From assembly GCF_009733845.1 (NCBI RefSeq), contig NZ_WNXZ01000002.1, positions 620,001 to 684,000 on the forward strand: DNA of 64,000 nucleotides, in the 5' to 3' direction. The translations under genes and the position numbers were made by a program. The notes under the pieces were generated by a model. It was not told the DNA's origin, did no database searches, and saw only the letters and a list, made by a program, of their open reading frames with translations. How positions within the stretch are numbered: position 1 is the stretch's first letter; every line of letters starts with the position of its first letter. Source of the stretch: Pseudactinotalea terrae (GTDB lineage: Bacteria > Actinomycetota > Actinomycetes > Actinomycetales > Beutenbergiaceae). Positions 43,158 to 54,265 of the stretch are shown in pieces.

Positions 43158-44414
43158 GTGGTGACGAGCAGAAATTCGACGATGCGCACGCTCAGCCTCG
43201 CCCAGGCGCGCCGGGTGGCGATCCATGCGCAGGGGCTCGCGCGCACCGGGAGACAGGCACGCCCCAGCGGCCCGGTCACGATGGCGCACCTGCAACGCAC
43301 GATCGATCGGGTGGGGCTGTTCCAGATCGACTCGGTCAACGTGATCGCACGCGCCCATCTGCTGCCCGCGTTCGCGCGGCTCGGTCCGTACGACCCGCAG
43401 CTGATGGACCGCGCCTCGCGCGGCACCCCGGCCAGGCCGCGGCGCCTGGTGGAGTCGTGGGCGCACGTGGCGGCCTACGTGCCGCCCGAGACGTTCCAGC
43501 TGCTGCGCTTCCGGATGCGCCGCGCCGGCGAACGCGGCTTCCCCGCTCGCGTTCGCCAGAAGCACCCGGAGGTCTACGCCCACGTGCTCGACGTCGTCGC
43601 CGAGCAAGGCCCGATCACGGCCTCCCAGATGCACGAGCTGCTGGGGCACGAGCGCGGCCCGAAGGACCACTGGGGCTGGAACTGGTCGGTGGCCAAGCAG
43701 GTGCTGGAGGCCTGCTTCTTCACCGGTGACCTGTCCGTGGCGCACCGCACGTCGCAGTTCGAGCGCGCCTACGACCTCACGTCCCGGGTGCTGCCTCCCG
43801 CGCTCGCGGACGCCCCAGAGCTCGACGAGCGGGAGGCGCAGACCAGGCTGGTGGAGCTCGCGGCGCGGGCGCACGGGATCGGGACGGTGCGCTGCTTCGC
43901 CGACTACTTCCGGATGAGCACAGCCGAGACAGCGGCAGCGGTGGCGCGGCTCGTCGAGAGCGGGGTGCTGGAACCTGTCGAGGTGACCGGCTGGAAGCGT
44001 CCGCTGTTCCTGCACGCCGAGGCTGCGCTCCCGCGCCGCACGCAGGCGCGCGCGCTGCTGGCACCGTTCGACCCGCTGGTGTTCGAGCGCCGCCGGCTGC
44101 TCGAGCTGTTCGGGATCCACTACCGCATCGGCATCTACACGCCCGCGGAGCAGCGCACCGACGGCTACTACGTGCTGCCGTTCCTGCTCGGCGAGGAGTT
44201 CGCGGGCCGCACCGATCTCAAGGCGGACCGGTCCCGCGGAACCCTCGTGGTGCGTACCGCGTTCATGGAGGAGGAAGGCCCCGCTGCGTCGACGATCGCC
44301 TCGGAGATGGCCCAGGAGCTGGGTGAGTGCGCCCGGTGGCTGGGTCTGTCGAGGATCGAGATCGCCGACGGCGCTCGTGGTTCTCTCGTGGGTGCGCTCG
44401 CTCGCGCTCTGTGA
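43158..44414 (+). CDS. YcaQ/AlkX-type DNA glycosylase-like winged-helix protein (HTH_42)
   Basis: A 418-residue protein of the HTH_42 superfamily, known for DNA glycosylases that unhook interstrand crosslinks. The catalytic Q-x-D motif occurs as 'LFQIDSVNV' (Gln56, Asp58), as in YcaQ. Winged-helix repeats include '[16 protein letters not shown]' and '[20 protein letters not shown]'. The C-terminal part ('[20 protein letters not shown]', '[22 protein letters not shown]') is typical. CATAGT ends 6 nt before GTG 43158, but ATG 43182 is an alternative. It lies between hpf and secA. Confidence 0.88.
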   Translation: MVTSRNSTMRTLSLAQARRVAIHAQGLARTGRQARPSGPVTMAHLQRTIDRVGLFQIDSVNVIARAHLLPAFARLGPYDPQLMDRASRGTPARPRRLVESWAHVAAYVPPETFQLLRFRMRRAGERGFPARVRQKHPEVYAHVLDVVAEQGPITASQMHELLGHERGPKDHWGWNWSVAKQVLEACFFTGDLSVAHRTSQFERAYDLTSRVLPPALADAPELDEREAQTRLVELAARAHGIGTVRCFADYFRMSTAETAAAVARLVESGVLEPVEVTGWKRPLFLHAEAALPRRTQARALLAPFDPLVFERRRLLELFGIHYRIGIYTPAEQRTDGYYVLPFLLGEEFAGRTDLKADRSRGTLVVRTAFMEEEGPAASTIASEMAQELGECARWLGLSRIEIADGARGSLVGALARAL

Positions 44415-44496
44415 GGCAGCGCAGCGCACGGGGTGGGCCCGCACGTACGATGGTCGGCAGTCAGTCGCATCTCGCCCAGCAGCACCAGGAGACTCA

Positions 44497-47379
<2,883 letters not shown>

Positions 47380-47387
47380 TCGACGAG

Positions 47388-47410
47388 CGGCTGAGGTCGG
47401 CGGTCAGCCG
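47388..47410. terminator. 7-bp hairpin between secA and the convergent gene
   Basis: CGGCTGA (47388-47394) and TCAGCCG (47404-47410) are reverse complements around 9 nt, and the right arm overlaps the stop of the convergent gene. It is a modest bidirectional terminator candidate. Confidence 0.4.
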
Positions 47411-47907
47411 ATCTCGAGCGCGGTCGCGCGCCAACGACCGCGGTGCACCTCGATGCGGATGGCAGCGGCCCGGACTCGGCGACCGTCGTGGAGCACCACC
47501 GACGCCTCGTGGTGGGTGTCATCGATCGCGCAGGTGTGCACGCGGAGCAGCCGGACGCGGTGTGCCGTGGTCGGCAGCGCGGCCCCGGCGGCCGCACGGT
47601 GGCTGAGCATCTCGTACAGCTCGGCGGTGAGCCATCGGGCCAGCTGCGCCGGTGGCCGGGTGCCGAGCAGGACCTCGACGCAGGTCCGCACCAGCGTGCC
47701 GCACCAGGATCCCGGCTCGGGCAGGTCCTGGACGAGCGGACGCGGCCACACCAGCGGCGGTGCATCGGGCACGCGGTCGTCTCGGTCCGGCCCGGGCGCC
47801 CGGAACGCGATCCGGTCCCAGGGACGTAGCTCGTGCAGGTGCGCCGGCCGCAGCTCGGGCGAGGCGGGGACGGCGTCGGTGATCGATTCGGCGGCGAGCA
47901 GACTCAC
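47404..47907 (-). CDS. Rv3235-family protein
   Basis: A 167-residue protein of the conserved actinobacterial Rv3235 family, which lies next to secA in many genomes. Typical features are 'GTLVRTCVEVLLGTRPPAQL', 'ARWLTAELYEMLSHRAA' and the C-terminal beta-rich 'VVLHDGRRVRAAAIRIEVHR'. AGGAGGAAGC lies directly before GTG 47907. It overlaps the LysM gene by 4 bp. There is no signal peptide. The function is unknown. Confidence 0.88.
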   Translation of the reverse strand: MSLLAAESITDAVPASPELRPAHLHELRPWDRIAFRAPGPDRDDRVPDAPPLVWPRPLVQDLPEPGSWCGTLVRTCVEVLLGTRPPAQLARWLTAELYEMLSHRAAAGAALPTTAHRVRLLRVHTCAIDDTHHEASVVLHDGRRVRAAAIRIEVHRGRWRATALEIG

Positions 47908-48620
47908 GCTTCCTCCTGACGGTAGGGGTCCGGTGCGGTGAGCACCTGACCGGGGTGGATGAGATCGGGGTCGTCCCCGACGACGTCGAGGTTCTGCTCG
48001 TACCAGCGCGGCCACGAGAGCGCGATGTCGGCGTCCGTGGCGCCCTCGGGCAGGTGCTGCTCGGCGATGCGCCACAGCGAGTCGCCAGTGGTCACGGTGT
48101 GGCTCGTCGTCGTGGTTGAGGACGACGCCGGCTCTGCCGGTCCCGGGGGCACAGGTTGCTCGTCGGGGGACCCGCTGGGCGCCTCGGCAGCACCCTCCGT
48201 GTCGTCGTCGGCGCCCCAGCCCAGATCGTCGGCGAGCGTGACGGCGGGGCCGAGGTCAGCCGGAGCGGGCTCGGGTGCGGCGACGGCTGGCGAGAGCGCA
48301 GCGGCGGCGACCACGGCCGCGCTGCTGCCCGTGAGCAGCAGGCGGCGAGCCAGCGGGGCACCAAGCACGCTGAGCCGACGCTCGCCGTGGCTCCAGGCGT
48401 GCCCGGCGGCGCGCGCAGCGAGGCAGCCCAGTGCGACGACCGCTGTCGCGAGGTACCAGGCCAGGAGCAGCGCGCCGATCGCCAGCACGCCCAGTGCCAC
48501 GGCTGCGTCGGGGGTGCGAATCGCTGAGCCAGCAGCTCGCTGCAGCGAGTCGAGCAGCAGTGTCAGGCCGATGGCGCTGGCGAGCGCGAGTGCCGCTGCG
48601 CCGGCGAACCTGCGTCGCAT
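47904..48620 (-). CDS. LysM-domain membrane-anchored protein
   Basis: A 238-residue protein. Hydrophobic segments at the N-terminus ('GAAALALASAIGLTLLLDSL') and at 45-70, plus a third at about 90-115, suggest a three-helix membrane anchor. A long Asp/Glu/Pro/Ser-rich stalk follows, then a C-terminal LysM domain ('SHTVTTGDSLWRIAEQHLP', 'NPDLIHPGQVL'-like 'DDPDLIHPGQVLTAPDPY') that binds peptidoglycan. Coupled to the Rv3235-like gene. An AAGGAG site precedes the ATG. A role in cell-wall attachment is inferred. Confidence 0.88.
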   Translation of the reverse strand: MRRRFAGAAALALASAIGLTLLLDSLQRAAGSAIRTPDAAVALGVLAIGALLLAWYLATAVVALGCLAARAAGHAWSHGERRLSVLGAPLARRLLLTGSSAAVVAAAALSPAVAAPEPAPADLGPAVTLADDLGWGADDDTEGAAEAPSGSPDEQPVPPGPAEPASSSTTTTSHTVTTGDSLWRIAEQHLPEGATDADIALSWPRWYEQNLDVVGDDPDLIHPGQVLTAPDPYRQEEA

Positions 48621-48645
48621 CTGGGCTCCTTCATCATGTAGAGCG

Positions 48646-48664
48646 TGTCAGTTCATGTCAGTTC
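48646..48664. repeat. Two 10-bp-spaced direct repeats upstream of the LysM gene
   Basis: TGTCAGTTC occurs at 48646-48654 and again at 48656-48664, one helical turn apart, 26-44 bp upstream of the ATG. This is the layout of a paired regulator-binding site. Confidence 0.45.
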
Positions 48665-48732
48665 CTATCACTCATGCTCGTTCGTGTCTAGATCTTGGGT
48701 GCCTGCGCGTGGCTGCCACATGTCGCGTGCCC

Positions 48733-48738
48733 TACCGT
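48733..48738 (+). promoter_or_regulatory. -10 element of a leaderless promoter
   Basis: TACCGT ends 6 nt before GTG 48745. GTG 48727 lies upstream of the element and is therefore an unlikely start. Confidence 0.5.
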
Positions 48739-48744
48739 GAGCGC

Positions 48745-49251
48745 GTGCGGTGGGACTCACTCTTTGCTGACCTGCAGGCGCAGTGGGAGGCCGAGCTGCG
48801 CGCCGATGACGACGCGGAGATCCGAGACCTCGCGGAGGCCGAGGCGGCCGGCACGCGCTTCGCCGACCGGCTGCGGGCGCGCCGAGGCGCCCCGCTGTCG
48901 GTGCGGTTGGCCGACGGCTCCGACCGTGTCGGGATGGTCAGCGATGTCGCCCACGAGTGGGTGCTGCTCGCCGAGGGCGAGCGGCGTCATCTGGTGCCCG
49001 TGAGCGCGATCGCGCTCGCGTGGCCGCTGGGCGGTGCGGCGCCCGCACCAGGACCGATCGAGCGCGGCCTCGGGCTCGGGCACGTGCTGCGCGGCCTCGC
49101 CGGCGAGGGTCAGGACGTGGTCGTCAGCACCCGGGGCGGTGACTACGCCGGGCTGCTGGTCCGCGTGGGCGCCGACCACGTCGACGTCGCAGCAGCCACG
49201 GGGATCCTGACGATCCCGTGGCCCGCCCTGCTGAGCGTGTCATCCCGCTGA
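48745..49251 (+). CDS. Conserved actinobacterial protein of unknown function
   Basis: A 168-residue soluble protein starting 'MRWDSLFADLQAQWEAELRA' (the first codon is GTG). After an acidic helix ('DDAEIRDLAEAEAAGTRFAD') come two similar beta-rich units: 'SVRLADGSDRVGMVSDVAHE' with 'WVLLAEGERRHLVPVSAI', and later 'DVVVSTRGGDYAGLLVRVGA' with 'HVDVAAATGILTIPWPALL'. These look like tandem Sm/SH3-like barrels. No named family is recognised. The position next to the LysM and BldC-like genes is shared by relatives in this group of bacteria as far as I recall. Confidence 0.65.
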   Translation: MRWDSLFADLQAQWEAELRADDDAEIRDLAEAEAAGTRFADRLRARRGAPLSVRLADGSDRVGMVSDVAHEWVLLAEGERRHLVPVSAIALAWPLGGAAPAPGPIERGLGLGHVLRGLAGEGQDVVVSTRGGDYAGLLVRVGADHVDVAAATGILTIPWPALLSVSSR

Positions 49252-49262
49252 CGCAGGACTCC

Positions 49263-49475
49263 TCAGCTGTGGGACTCGTCGCGCAGGCGCTGCTCCTCGA
49301 CGGCGTACCTGTGCTCGATGTACGCCTCGAGGGCGCTGCGCTCGACACGCCAGGTGCCCTTGCCGCCGACCTGGATCGCCCGCAGCTCACCGCTGCGCAC
49401 GAGTGCGCGGACCGTCGGCATCGGCACCTGCAGCACCTCGCAGACATCGGCGAGCGACAAGAAGCGTGGCTCCAT
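49263..49475 (-). CDS. BldC-like helix-turn-helix regulator (MerR/excisionase type)
   Basis: A 70-residue protein: 'FLSLADVCEVLQVPMPTVRA' (helix-turn-helix), 'LVRSGELRAIQVGGKGTWRV' (wing) and a C-terminal helix. It matches the small BldC/excisionase family that regulates development genes in actinobacteria by binding direct repeats cooperatively. AAGACT ends 6 nt before the ATG at 49475, consistent with a leaderless start. The stop lies 11 bp from the stop of the convergent 48745 gene. Confidence 0.85.
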   Translation of the reverse strand: MEPRFLSLADVCEVLQVPMPTVRALVRSGELRAIQVGGKGTWRVERSALEAYIEHRYAVEEQRLRDESHS

Positions 49476-49631
49476 GGCCGAAGTCTTGCACCTTCGCGCC
49501 AGTCGCCGTCACCGACGCGTCGCGGACGTGTGGATGACGCCTCGCGTCGTGAACGCCTGTGGACGACGGGGTGCACCGCCGTGCGCTGTGGCCCATAATG
49601 ACCGCACGATCACAGTCTGAAGGGGACAGCG

Positions 49632-50276
49632 GTGACGGATACCGGCGCGAGCAGGATGCGCAGACCCAGCTGGCGCGACCCACGCCTCGGCGTCGGGATC
49701 CTGCTGGTGGTGGCATCGGTGGCGCTCGGGTCCTGGGCCGTCTCGAGCGCTGACGCCACGGTCGAGGTGTACCAGACGGACGCCGTGCTGACACCGGGCG
49801 ACGCGATCGATGTCGACGACCTGCAGGTGGTCCAGGTGCGGCTCGACGGCGTCGAGGACCTCTACCTCGTGCCCGGCGCCGACCTCTCCGGCGCGGTGGT
49901 CACGCGCACCGTGAGCGCCGGGGAGCTCGTGCCGCTCGCCTCGGTGGGCTCGGCCGACGCGCTCGAGCTGCGGCCTGTGCAGATCGCTATGCCCGCCGCG
50001 ATGCAGGACATCGTGACCGCGGGCAGTCTCGTCGAGCTGTGGGTCGCGATGCCCGATCCTGGTGCGTCGACGCAGGCAACGCTGCTGCCGCCCGAGCTGC
50101 TCGTGGACGACGTGGAGGTTCGCGAGGTCCACGCCGACACCTCGGTGTTCGCCGGGTCGGACACTGTGCAGGTACAGGTGCTCGTGAGCTCCGACGACCT
50201 GCCCGTCGTGCTCGCGGCGCTCACCGCCGAGGGGCAGATCACCGTGGTGCCGGTGCTCGGCGGCGGAGTCGGCTGA
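49632..50276 (+). CDS. SAF-domain membrane protein (CpaB/RcpC-like)
   Basis: A 214-residue protein. A cytoplasmic basic N-terminus, one transmembrane helix ('VGILLVVASVALGSWAVSSA') and an extracytoplasmic SAF domain ('VLTPGDAIDVDDLQVVQVRL', 'AGELVPLASVG') follow in order. SAF domains form the core of CpaB/RcpC, a Flp-pilus assembly protein. The gene is coupled to a CpaE/TadZ-like gene 2 bp downstream, so a role in the tad system at 3961-8532 is likely. AAGGGGAC precedes GTG 49632. Confidence 0.8.
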   Translation: MTDTGASRMRRPSWRDPRLGVGILLVVASVALGSWAVSSADATVEVYQTDAVLTPGDAIDVDDLQVVQVRLDGVEDLYLVPGADLSGAVVTRTVSAGELVPLASVGSADALELRPVQIAMPAAMQDIVTAGSLVELWVAMPDPGASTQATLLPPELLVDDVEVREVHADTSVFAGSDTVQVQVLVSSDDLPVVLAALTAEGQITVVPVLGGGVG

Positions 50277-50278
50277 AC

Positions 50279-51517
50279 GTGAGTCACGGTGTGCTCGTCG
50301 CGCTGACCGGCGATCTGGAGCAGGCGACCGTCGCAGGCGTGGACGCTGCCCGTGACCTGGTGGTCGTGCGACGGTGCGCGGACATGGCTGAGCTGGTGGC
50401 CGCCGCGCTCGCCGGGCTGGGATCGGTGGCCGTCGTCGATGCCGGGTTCGAGCCGGATCGTTCGCTGGTCGCGCGGCTCGCGCAGGCGGGCACCAGCACG
50501 GTCGTGGTCTGCGAGAGCGACGACCTCCAGCGCTACGGCTCTATGGGTGCCGCTGCCGTCGCCGCCGACGAGGGGGTCGCTGCGATCGTGGCCGCCGTGG
50601 GTGCCGCAGCTGCCGCTGTCCCCACCTCCATCGCGGAGATCGCTGCAGAAGCCGAGCCGACGGAGCCGGAGCGGCCGCCCGGGGGGCTGGTCGTGGTCTG
50701 GGGTCCTGCAGGTGCGCCCGGTCGCACCACGGTGGCGATCAACCTGGCGGCCGAGATCGCGGCCGCCGGCCAGCGGGCGCTGCTCATCGACGCGGACCTC
50801 TGGGGCGCCGCGATCGCGCCCTCGCTCGGGCTGCTCGAGGAGTCCGCGGGCATCGCCGCGGCCGTGCGGGCTGCCGACCAGGGAACGCTCGAGCCCACGT
50901 CGCTGCTGCGCCTGTGCGCGCAGGTGAACGAGAACCTTCTCGTGCTGCCAGGACTGCCACGGTCCTCGCGCTGGCGCGAGGTCTCGGGAGCGGGGATCGA
51001 CGCGGTGTGGGCCCCGGCGCGCCGACTGGCCGACTGGGTGGTCGTCGAGGCGGGCGTCTGGGTGCCCGACGACGATCGCGTGGGCGGCTTCGACGCCGTG
51101 CTCGGTGCGCGCCGCAACGCCGTCACGGCCTCGGCGATGGCTGAGGCCGACGCGTTGGTCGTGGTGGGGGCGGCCGAGCCGATCGGGATCCAGCGGCTGG
51201 TGCAGACGCTGCTCGACCTCGACGGCCGCTCGGAGGTGCCCGCGCGGCGACACGTCGTGGTCACCCGGGTGCGCTCGGAGGCGGCCGGTCCGCGACCTGG
51301 GGACTCGGTGCGGGAGGCGCTCAACCGGTTCGCGGGCGTCGACGACGTGCTGATCATCCCCGACGACAGGCCGGCGCTCGACAAGGCATGCCTCGCCGGC
51401 GCCACCCTCACCGAGATCGCCCCGAAGTCAGCTGCTCGTGAGGCCCACGCTGCGCTCGCCGAGCGGCTCACCGGAGTCGCGGCGCCCACGCGGCCGCGCC
51501 GCCGGCGGCGCCGCTGA
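50279..51517 (+). CDS. CpaE/TadZ-like MinD-superfamily protein with altered P-loop
   Basis: A 412-residue protein. The N-terminal 130 residues form a degenerate receiver-like domain ('VLVALTGDLEQATVAGVDAA'). An Ala/Glu/Pro linker then leads to a MinD/ParA-type ATPase domain. The P-loop reads 'WGPAGAPGRTTVAINLA': Arg149 replaces the P-loop Lys and the signature Lys is missing, while 'LLIDADLWGAAIAPSLGL' keeps the Walker B-like Asp. TadZ proteins that direct Flp-pilus localisation often have such changed P-loops. It ends in a basic Arg run. Weak or absent ATPase activity is possible. Confidence 0.78.
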   Translation: MSHGVLVALTGDLEQATVAGVDAARDLVVVRRCADMAELVAAALAGLGSVAVVDAGFEPDRSLVARLAQAGTSTVVVCESDDLQRYGSMGAAAVAADEGVAAIVAAVGAAAAAVPTSIAEIAAEAEPTEPERPPGGLVVVWGPAGAPGRTTVAINLAAEIAAAGQRALLIDADLWGAAIAPSLGLLEESAGIAAAVRAADQGTLEPTSLLRLCAQVNENLLVLPGLPRSSRWREVSGAGIDAVWAPARRLADWVVVEAGVWVPDDDRVGGFDAVLGARRNAVTASAMAEADALVVVGAAEPIGIQRLVQTLLDLDGRSEVPARRHVVVTRVRSEAAGPRPGDSVREALNRFAGVDDVLIIPDDRPALDKACLAGATLTEIAPKSAAREAHAALAERLTGVAAPTRPRRRRRR

Positions 51518-51592
51518 TCCATGCCGCCCGCCCGCAGATGGCGACGCAGCGCCCGCGCGTGGACTTCGTGCCAGCCGCCACGCGGCGGTCAC

Positions 51593-51598
51593 TAGGCT
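51593..51598 (+). promoter_or_regulatory. -10 element of a leaderless promoter for the DUF6912 gene
   Basis: TAGGCT ends 6 nt before ATG 51605; there is no Shine-Dalgarno sequence. Confidence 0.5.
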
Positions 51599-51604
51599 CG
51601 GGCC

Positions 51605-52057
51605 ATGCGGATCTACCTCCCTGCGACCGCGGCGGACCTGTCGGCCGAGCTCCTCGCAGCGCGCCCGGCGCACGCGGTGACGCCGGCGCTGCGGAGCTCG
51701 AACCCGACCGAGTCCGAGGAGGACCTCGAGGTGCCCGCGTTCCTGGCGGCCGCGGACGCCTCGCTCGCGCTCCTGACCGGGGCCGACGTGCCGGTACGGC
51801 TCGTGATCGCCGCCGACGTCGGTGCCGCAGAGGCCATCCCGGGCGAGGACATCACACAGGTGAGTGCACCCCAGGTGCCGTGGTCCGCCGTCGTGAGCTT
51901 TCATGTCGACGACCCGGCCGACGGCGAGGCTGCTGCGCTGGTGAGCGCCGCCGTCGGAGGCGACGAGGAGGCGATCGAGAAGGCAGGCGAGCTCGACCTG
52001 CTGTGGTTCGACGTGAGCGAGCGGGACGAGCTGGGGGCGCTGCTGCAGGGCTCCTGA
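51605..52057 (+). CDS. DUF6912 family protein
   Basis: A 150-residue soluble protein of a small actinobacterial family without known function. 'MRIYLPATAADLSAELLAAR' opens it, with 'HAVTPALRSSNPTESEEDLE', 'RLVIAADVGAAEAIPGEDIT' and a C-terminal 'DLLWFDVSERDELGALL'. It is very rich in Ala, Asp and Glu. Its stop is adjacent to the stop of the convergent HisN-like gene (no gap). Confidence 0.75.
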   Translation: MRIYLPATAADLSAELLAARPAHAVTPALRSSNPTESEEDLEVPAFLAAADASLALLTGADVPVRLVIAADVGAAEAIPGEDITQVSAPQVPWSAVVSFHVDDPADGEAAALVSAAVGGDEEAIEKAGELDLLWFDVSERDELGALLQGS

Positions 52058-52870
52058 TCAGCGGGCGCGGGCGGCCAGCGCGGCGATGACGTCGTCGTGG
52101 AGATGGCCGTTGGTCGCCACGGCGTTGCCGCCGTACGGGCCGTCCTCACCCGTGAGCGAGGAGAACCGCCCGCCCGCCTCCACGACGATCGGCACCAGCG
52201 CAGCCATGTCGTACAGCTCGAGCTCGGGCTCGCAGGCGATGTCGACCGCGCCCTCCGCCACCAGCATGTAGGACCAGAAGTCGCCGTAGGCGCGGCTGCG
52301 CCAGCACCGGGACTCGAGGTCGCGGAACTCCTCGCCGATGCCGGCGGCGGTCCACGAGGACAGGCTCGAGTAGGACAGCGAGGCGTCGTCGAGGGAGGTG
52401 ACGCCCGAGACGGCGATCCGGGTCGCGGTGGAGAGCGAGCGCCCGGTCCAGGCGCCTGAGCCGCGGCCCGCCCACCAGCGGCGGCCGAGCGCCGGGGCGC
52501 TCACCACCCCGACGACCGGGTCGTCGCCGTCGACCAGGGCGATGAGGGTGGCCCACACGGGCACCCCGCGCACGAAGTTCTTCGTGCCGTCGATCGGGTC
52601 GATCACCCACTGCCTCGCACCGTGCCCGGTGACGCCGAACTCCTCGCCCAGCACCGCGTCGCGCGGGCGGGTGCGGGAGAGCTGGCTGCGGACGATCTCC
52701 TCGGCCGTGCGGTCGGCGTCGGTGACGGGCGTGGTGTCGGGCTTGGTCTCGATCGTGAGGTCCTGAGCCTTGAACCGCGCCATCGTCTGGGCGTCCACCT
52801 GGTCCGCCACCACATGAGCGAGGCGCAGGTCGTCGTCGTACCGGCGCTGCGCCGCGGGGGTGGACTCCAT
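52058..52870 (-). CDS. hisN: Inositol-monophosphatase-family phosphatase, probable histidinol-phosphatase HisN
   Basis: A 270-residue metal-dependent phosphatase. Metal-binding motifs are 'DTTPVTDADRTAEEIVR', 'LGEEFG' and 'WVIDPIDGTKNFVRGVPVWA', with the C-terminal 'YDMAALVPIVVEAGGRF'. The pattern fits the HisN branch of the family, dephosphorylating L-histidinol phosphate in histidine synthesis. Inositol monophosphatase is the alternative. TAGCGT ends 6 nt before ATG 52870. It is convergent with the DUF6912 gene. Confidence 0.86.
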   Translation of the reverse strand: MESTPAAQRRYDDDLRLAHVVADQVDAQTMARFKAQDLTIETKPDTTPVTDADRTAEEIVRSQLSRTRPRDAVLGEEFGVTGHGARQWVIDPIDGTKNFVRGVPVWATLIALVDGDDPVVGVVSAPALGRRWWAGRGSGAWTGRSLSTATRIAVSGVTSLDDASLSYSSLSSWTAAGIGEEFRDLESRCWRSRAYGDFWSYMLVAEGAVDIACEPELELYDMAALVPIVVEAGGRFSSLTGEDGPYGGNAVATNGHLHDDVIAALAARAR

Positions 52871-52876
52871 GCCGAC

Positions 52877-52882
52877 ACGCTA
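52877..52882 (-). promoter_or_regulatory. -10 element of a leaderless promoter for the HisN-like gene
   Basis: On the reverse strand TAGCGT ends 6 nt before ATG 52870, with no ribosome-binding site. Confidence 0.5.
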
Positions 52883-52919
52883 GCCGAGGTGACGCCCCGG
52901 ACCCGGGACGTGCTCGGGG

Positions 52920-52949
52920 TTGACCGCGAGGCGGGTGAGCGGGCATGCT
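52920..52949 (+). promoter_or_regulatory. Sigma70-type promoter of the beta-propeller gene
   Basis: TTGACC (52920-52925) and CATGCT (52944-52949) are spaced by 18 nt. They give a start about 35 bp before ATG 52990, which has AAGGAG upstream. Confidence 0.5.
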
Positions 52950-52989
52950 CGTCCGCGGGTGCACACCCTCCAGCGAAGGAGCTGTACTG

Positions 52990-54183
52990 ATGGTGCGTGC
53001 CCGACGTCTTCGAACCGGGATCGGTGTGACTGCGCTCGTGGCCGGTCTCGGCCTGGTAGCCGCGAGCCCGGCGGCAGCCGGCGGTGGCCACGGACACGGA
53101 CAAGGAGGCGGGAACGAGGACAGCTGTCGGCTGGTCGAGTCGACCCTGACGTTCGACGGCGCTCCTGAGCCCGAGCTCACCGAGATGTTCACGACCTACG
53201 CCAACACCGCGGGGGAGTGGACCGGTGGCGACTCGACCTACTCGATCCCGATGCGCGGTGGCAAGATCGCCTGGGTCTTCTCCGACACCTTCCTCGGCGA
53301 GGTGGCCGATGACGGCTCGCGCCCCCTGGACTCGCCGTTCCTCAACAACAGCTTCGTGGTGCAGGACAACCGGGACCGGCTCAGCACGGTCACCGGTCCC
53401 GAGGGCACCTCGTTGATCGCCCCGCCCACCGACGAGCCGTCGGGCTGGTACTGGGTGGGTGACGGCCTCGCGACCAAGAAGGGCGACATCCAGCTCGTCG
53501 CGCTGCGGTTCTGGTACGGGGGTGGCGGTGCGTTCGACTTCGGCTGGGAGAGCAACCACCTCGCCACCTTCGACGGCCGCACGCTCGAGCTCGAGAGCTT
53601 GACGCCGTTGCCGTCGGAGTCCGGTGTGCAGTGGGGGAGCTACATCGCCGAGCCGCAGGGCCACGGCTGGGGCCAGTACACCTACATCTACGGCGTGGAC
53701 GACGAGGGCCTCGTGAAGTCGATGCACATCGCGCGCGTGCGGGGCACCGACCTCACCGGCGACTGGGAGTACTGGACCGGCAGCGGCTGGTCGGACTCCG
53801 AGACCGACACCGTGGCTGTCATGGCCGGTGTCGCGAACGAGTACAGCGTCACCGAGTTCCGCGACGGCTACCTGCTGATCACGCAGGACACCAACGAGCT
53901 GTTCAGCCGCAACATCGTGGCCTACACATCCTGCTCGCCGACCGGGCCGTTCCAGCCCGCCGGCCTGGTGTACGAGATGCCCGAGGTCGGCGCGCTCGGC
54001 AGCTACGGCAACCCGAACATCTGGGCCTACAACGCGCACGAGCACCCCGAGCTGCGTACGCGCGACACGATCCTGGTCACCTACAACGTCAACAGCTTCG
54101 ACTCGAGCGAGCTGTACGAGGATGCCTCGATCTACCGACCGCGCTTCGTGGAGATCGAGGTCGACGTCGAGCCTTCGAGGTAG
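52990..54183 (+). CDS. Secreted DUF4185/DUF5005-like beta-propeller protein
   Basis: A 397-residue protein with a Sec signal peptide ('RRLRTGIGVTALVAGLGLVA', cleavage near 'ASPAAAGG') and a His/Gly-rich spacer. A repeated beta-rich domain follows with 'WTGGDSTYSIPMRGGKIAWV', 'FSDTFLGEV', 'GWYWVGDGLATKKGDIQLVA' and 'WGSYIAEPQGHGWGQYTYIY'. This resembles the DUF4185/DUF5005 five-bladed propellers, some of which are glycan hydrolases. Which of the two applies is uncertain. The start at ATG 52990 has AAGGAG upstream. It lies 82 bp before the GntR gene, in the same direction. Confidence 0.7.
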   Translation: MVRARRLRTGIGVTALVAGLGLVAASPAAAGGGHGHGQGGGNEDSCRLVESTLTFDGAPEPELTEMFTTYANTAGEWTGGDSTYSIPMRGGKIAWVFSDTFLGEVADDGSRPLDSPFLNNSFVVQDNRDRLSTVTGPEGTSLIAPPTDEPSGWYWVGDGLATKKGDIQLVALRFWYGGGGAFDFGWESNHLATFDGRTLELESLTPLPSESGVQWGSYIAEPQGHGWGQYTYIYGVDDEGLVKSMHIARVRGTDLTGDWEYWTGSGWSDSETDTVAVMAGVANEYSVTEFRDGYLLITQDTNELFSRNIVAYTSCSPTGPFQPAGLVYEMPEVGALGSYGNPNIWAYNAHEHPELRTRDTILVTYNVNSFDSSELYEDASIYRPRFVEIEVDVEPSR

Positions 54184-54244
54184 TCGGGGGCCGGGAGGTC
54201 ACGAATCGGCAACGGTTGCCAGCAGGAGTTGAGTGATCCAGTGA

Positions 54245-54265
54245 GCAAGTGATTAGATCACTTGC
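54245..54265. promoter_or_regulatory. Perfect 9-bp inverted repeat abutting the GntR start, autoregulatory operator
   Basis: GCAAGTGAT (54245-54253) and ATCACTTGC (54257-54265) are exact reverse complements around TAG. The palindrome ends at the base before ATG 54266. TAGATC within it could act as a -10 for a leaderless start. A GGCAACGGTTGCC palindrome lies upstream at 54208-54220. Confidence 0.7.

Noticed and set aside
52945-52989. ATG 52945 as the start of the beta-propeller gene
   Set aside because: It lies within the -10 of the TTGACC promoter and lacks a ribosome-binding site, while ATG 52990 has AAGGAG and begins a normal signal peptide.
54208-54220. GGCAACGGTTGCC as a LacI-family operator
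   Set aside because: LacI-type sites have an even, CG-centred palindrome; this one has an odd G centre and no LacI-type gene is nearby. It is listed only as an unassigned palindrome.
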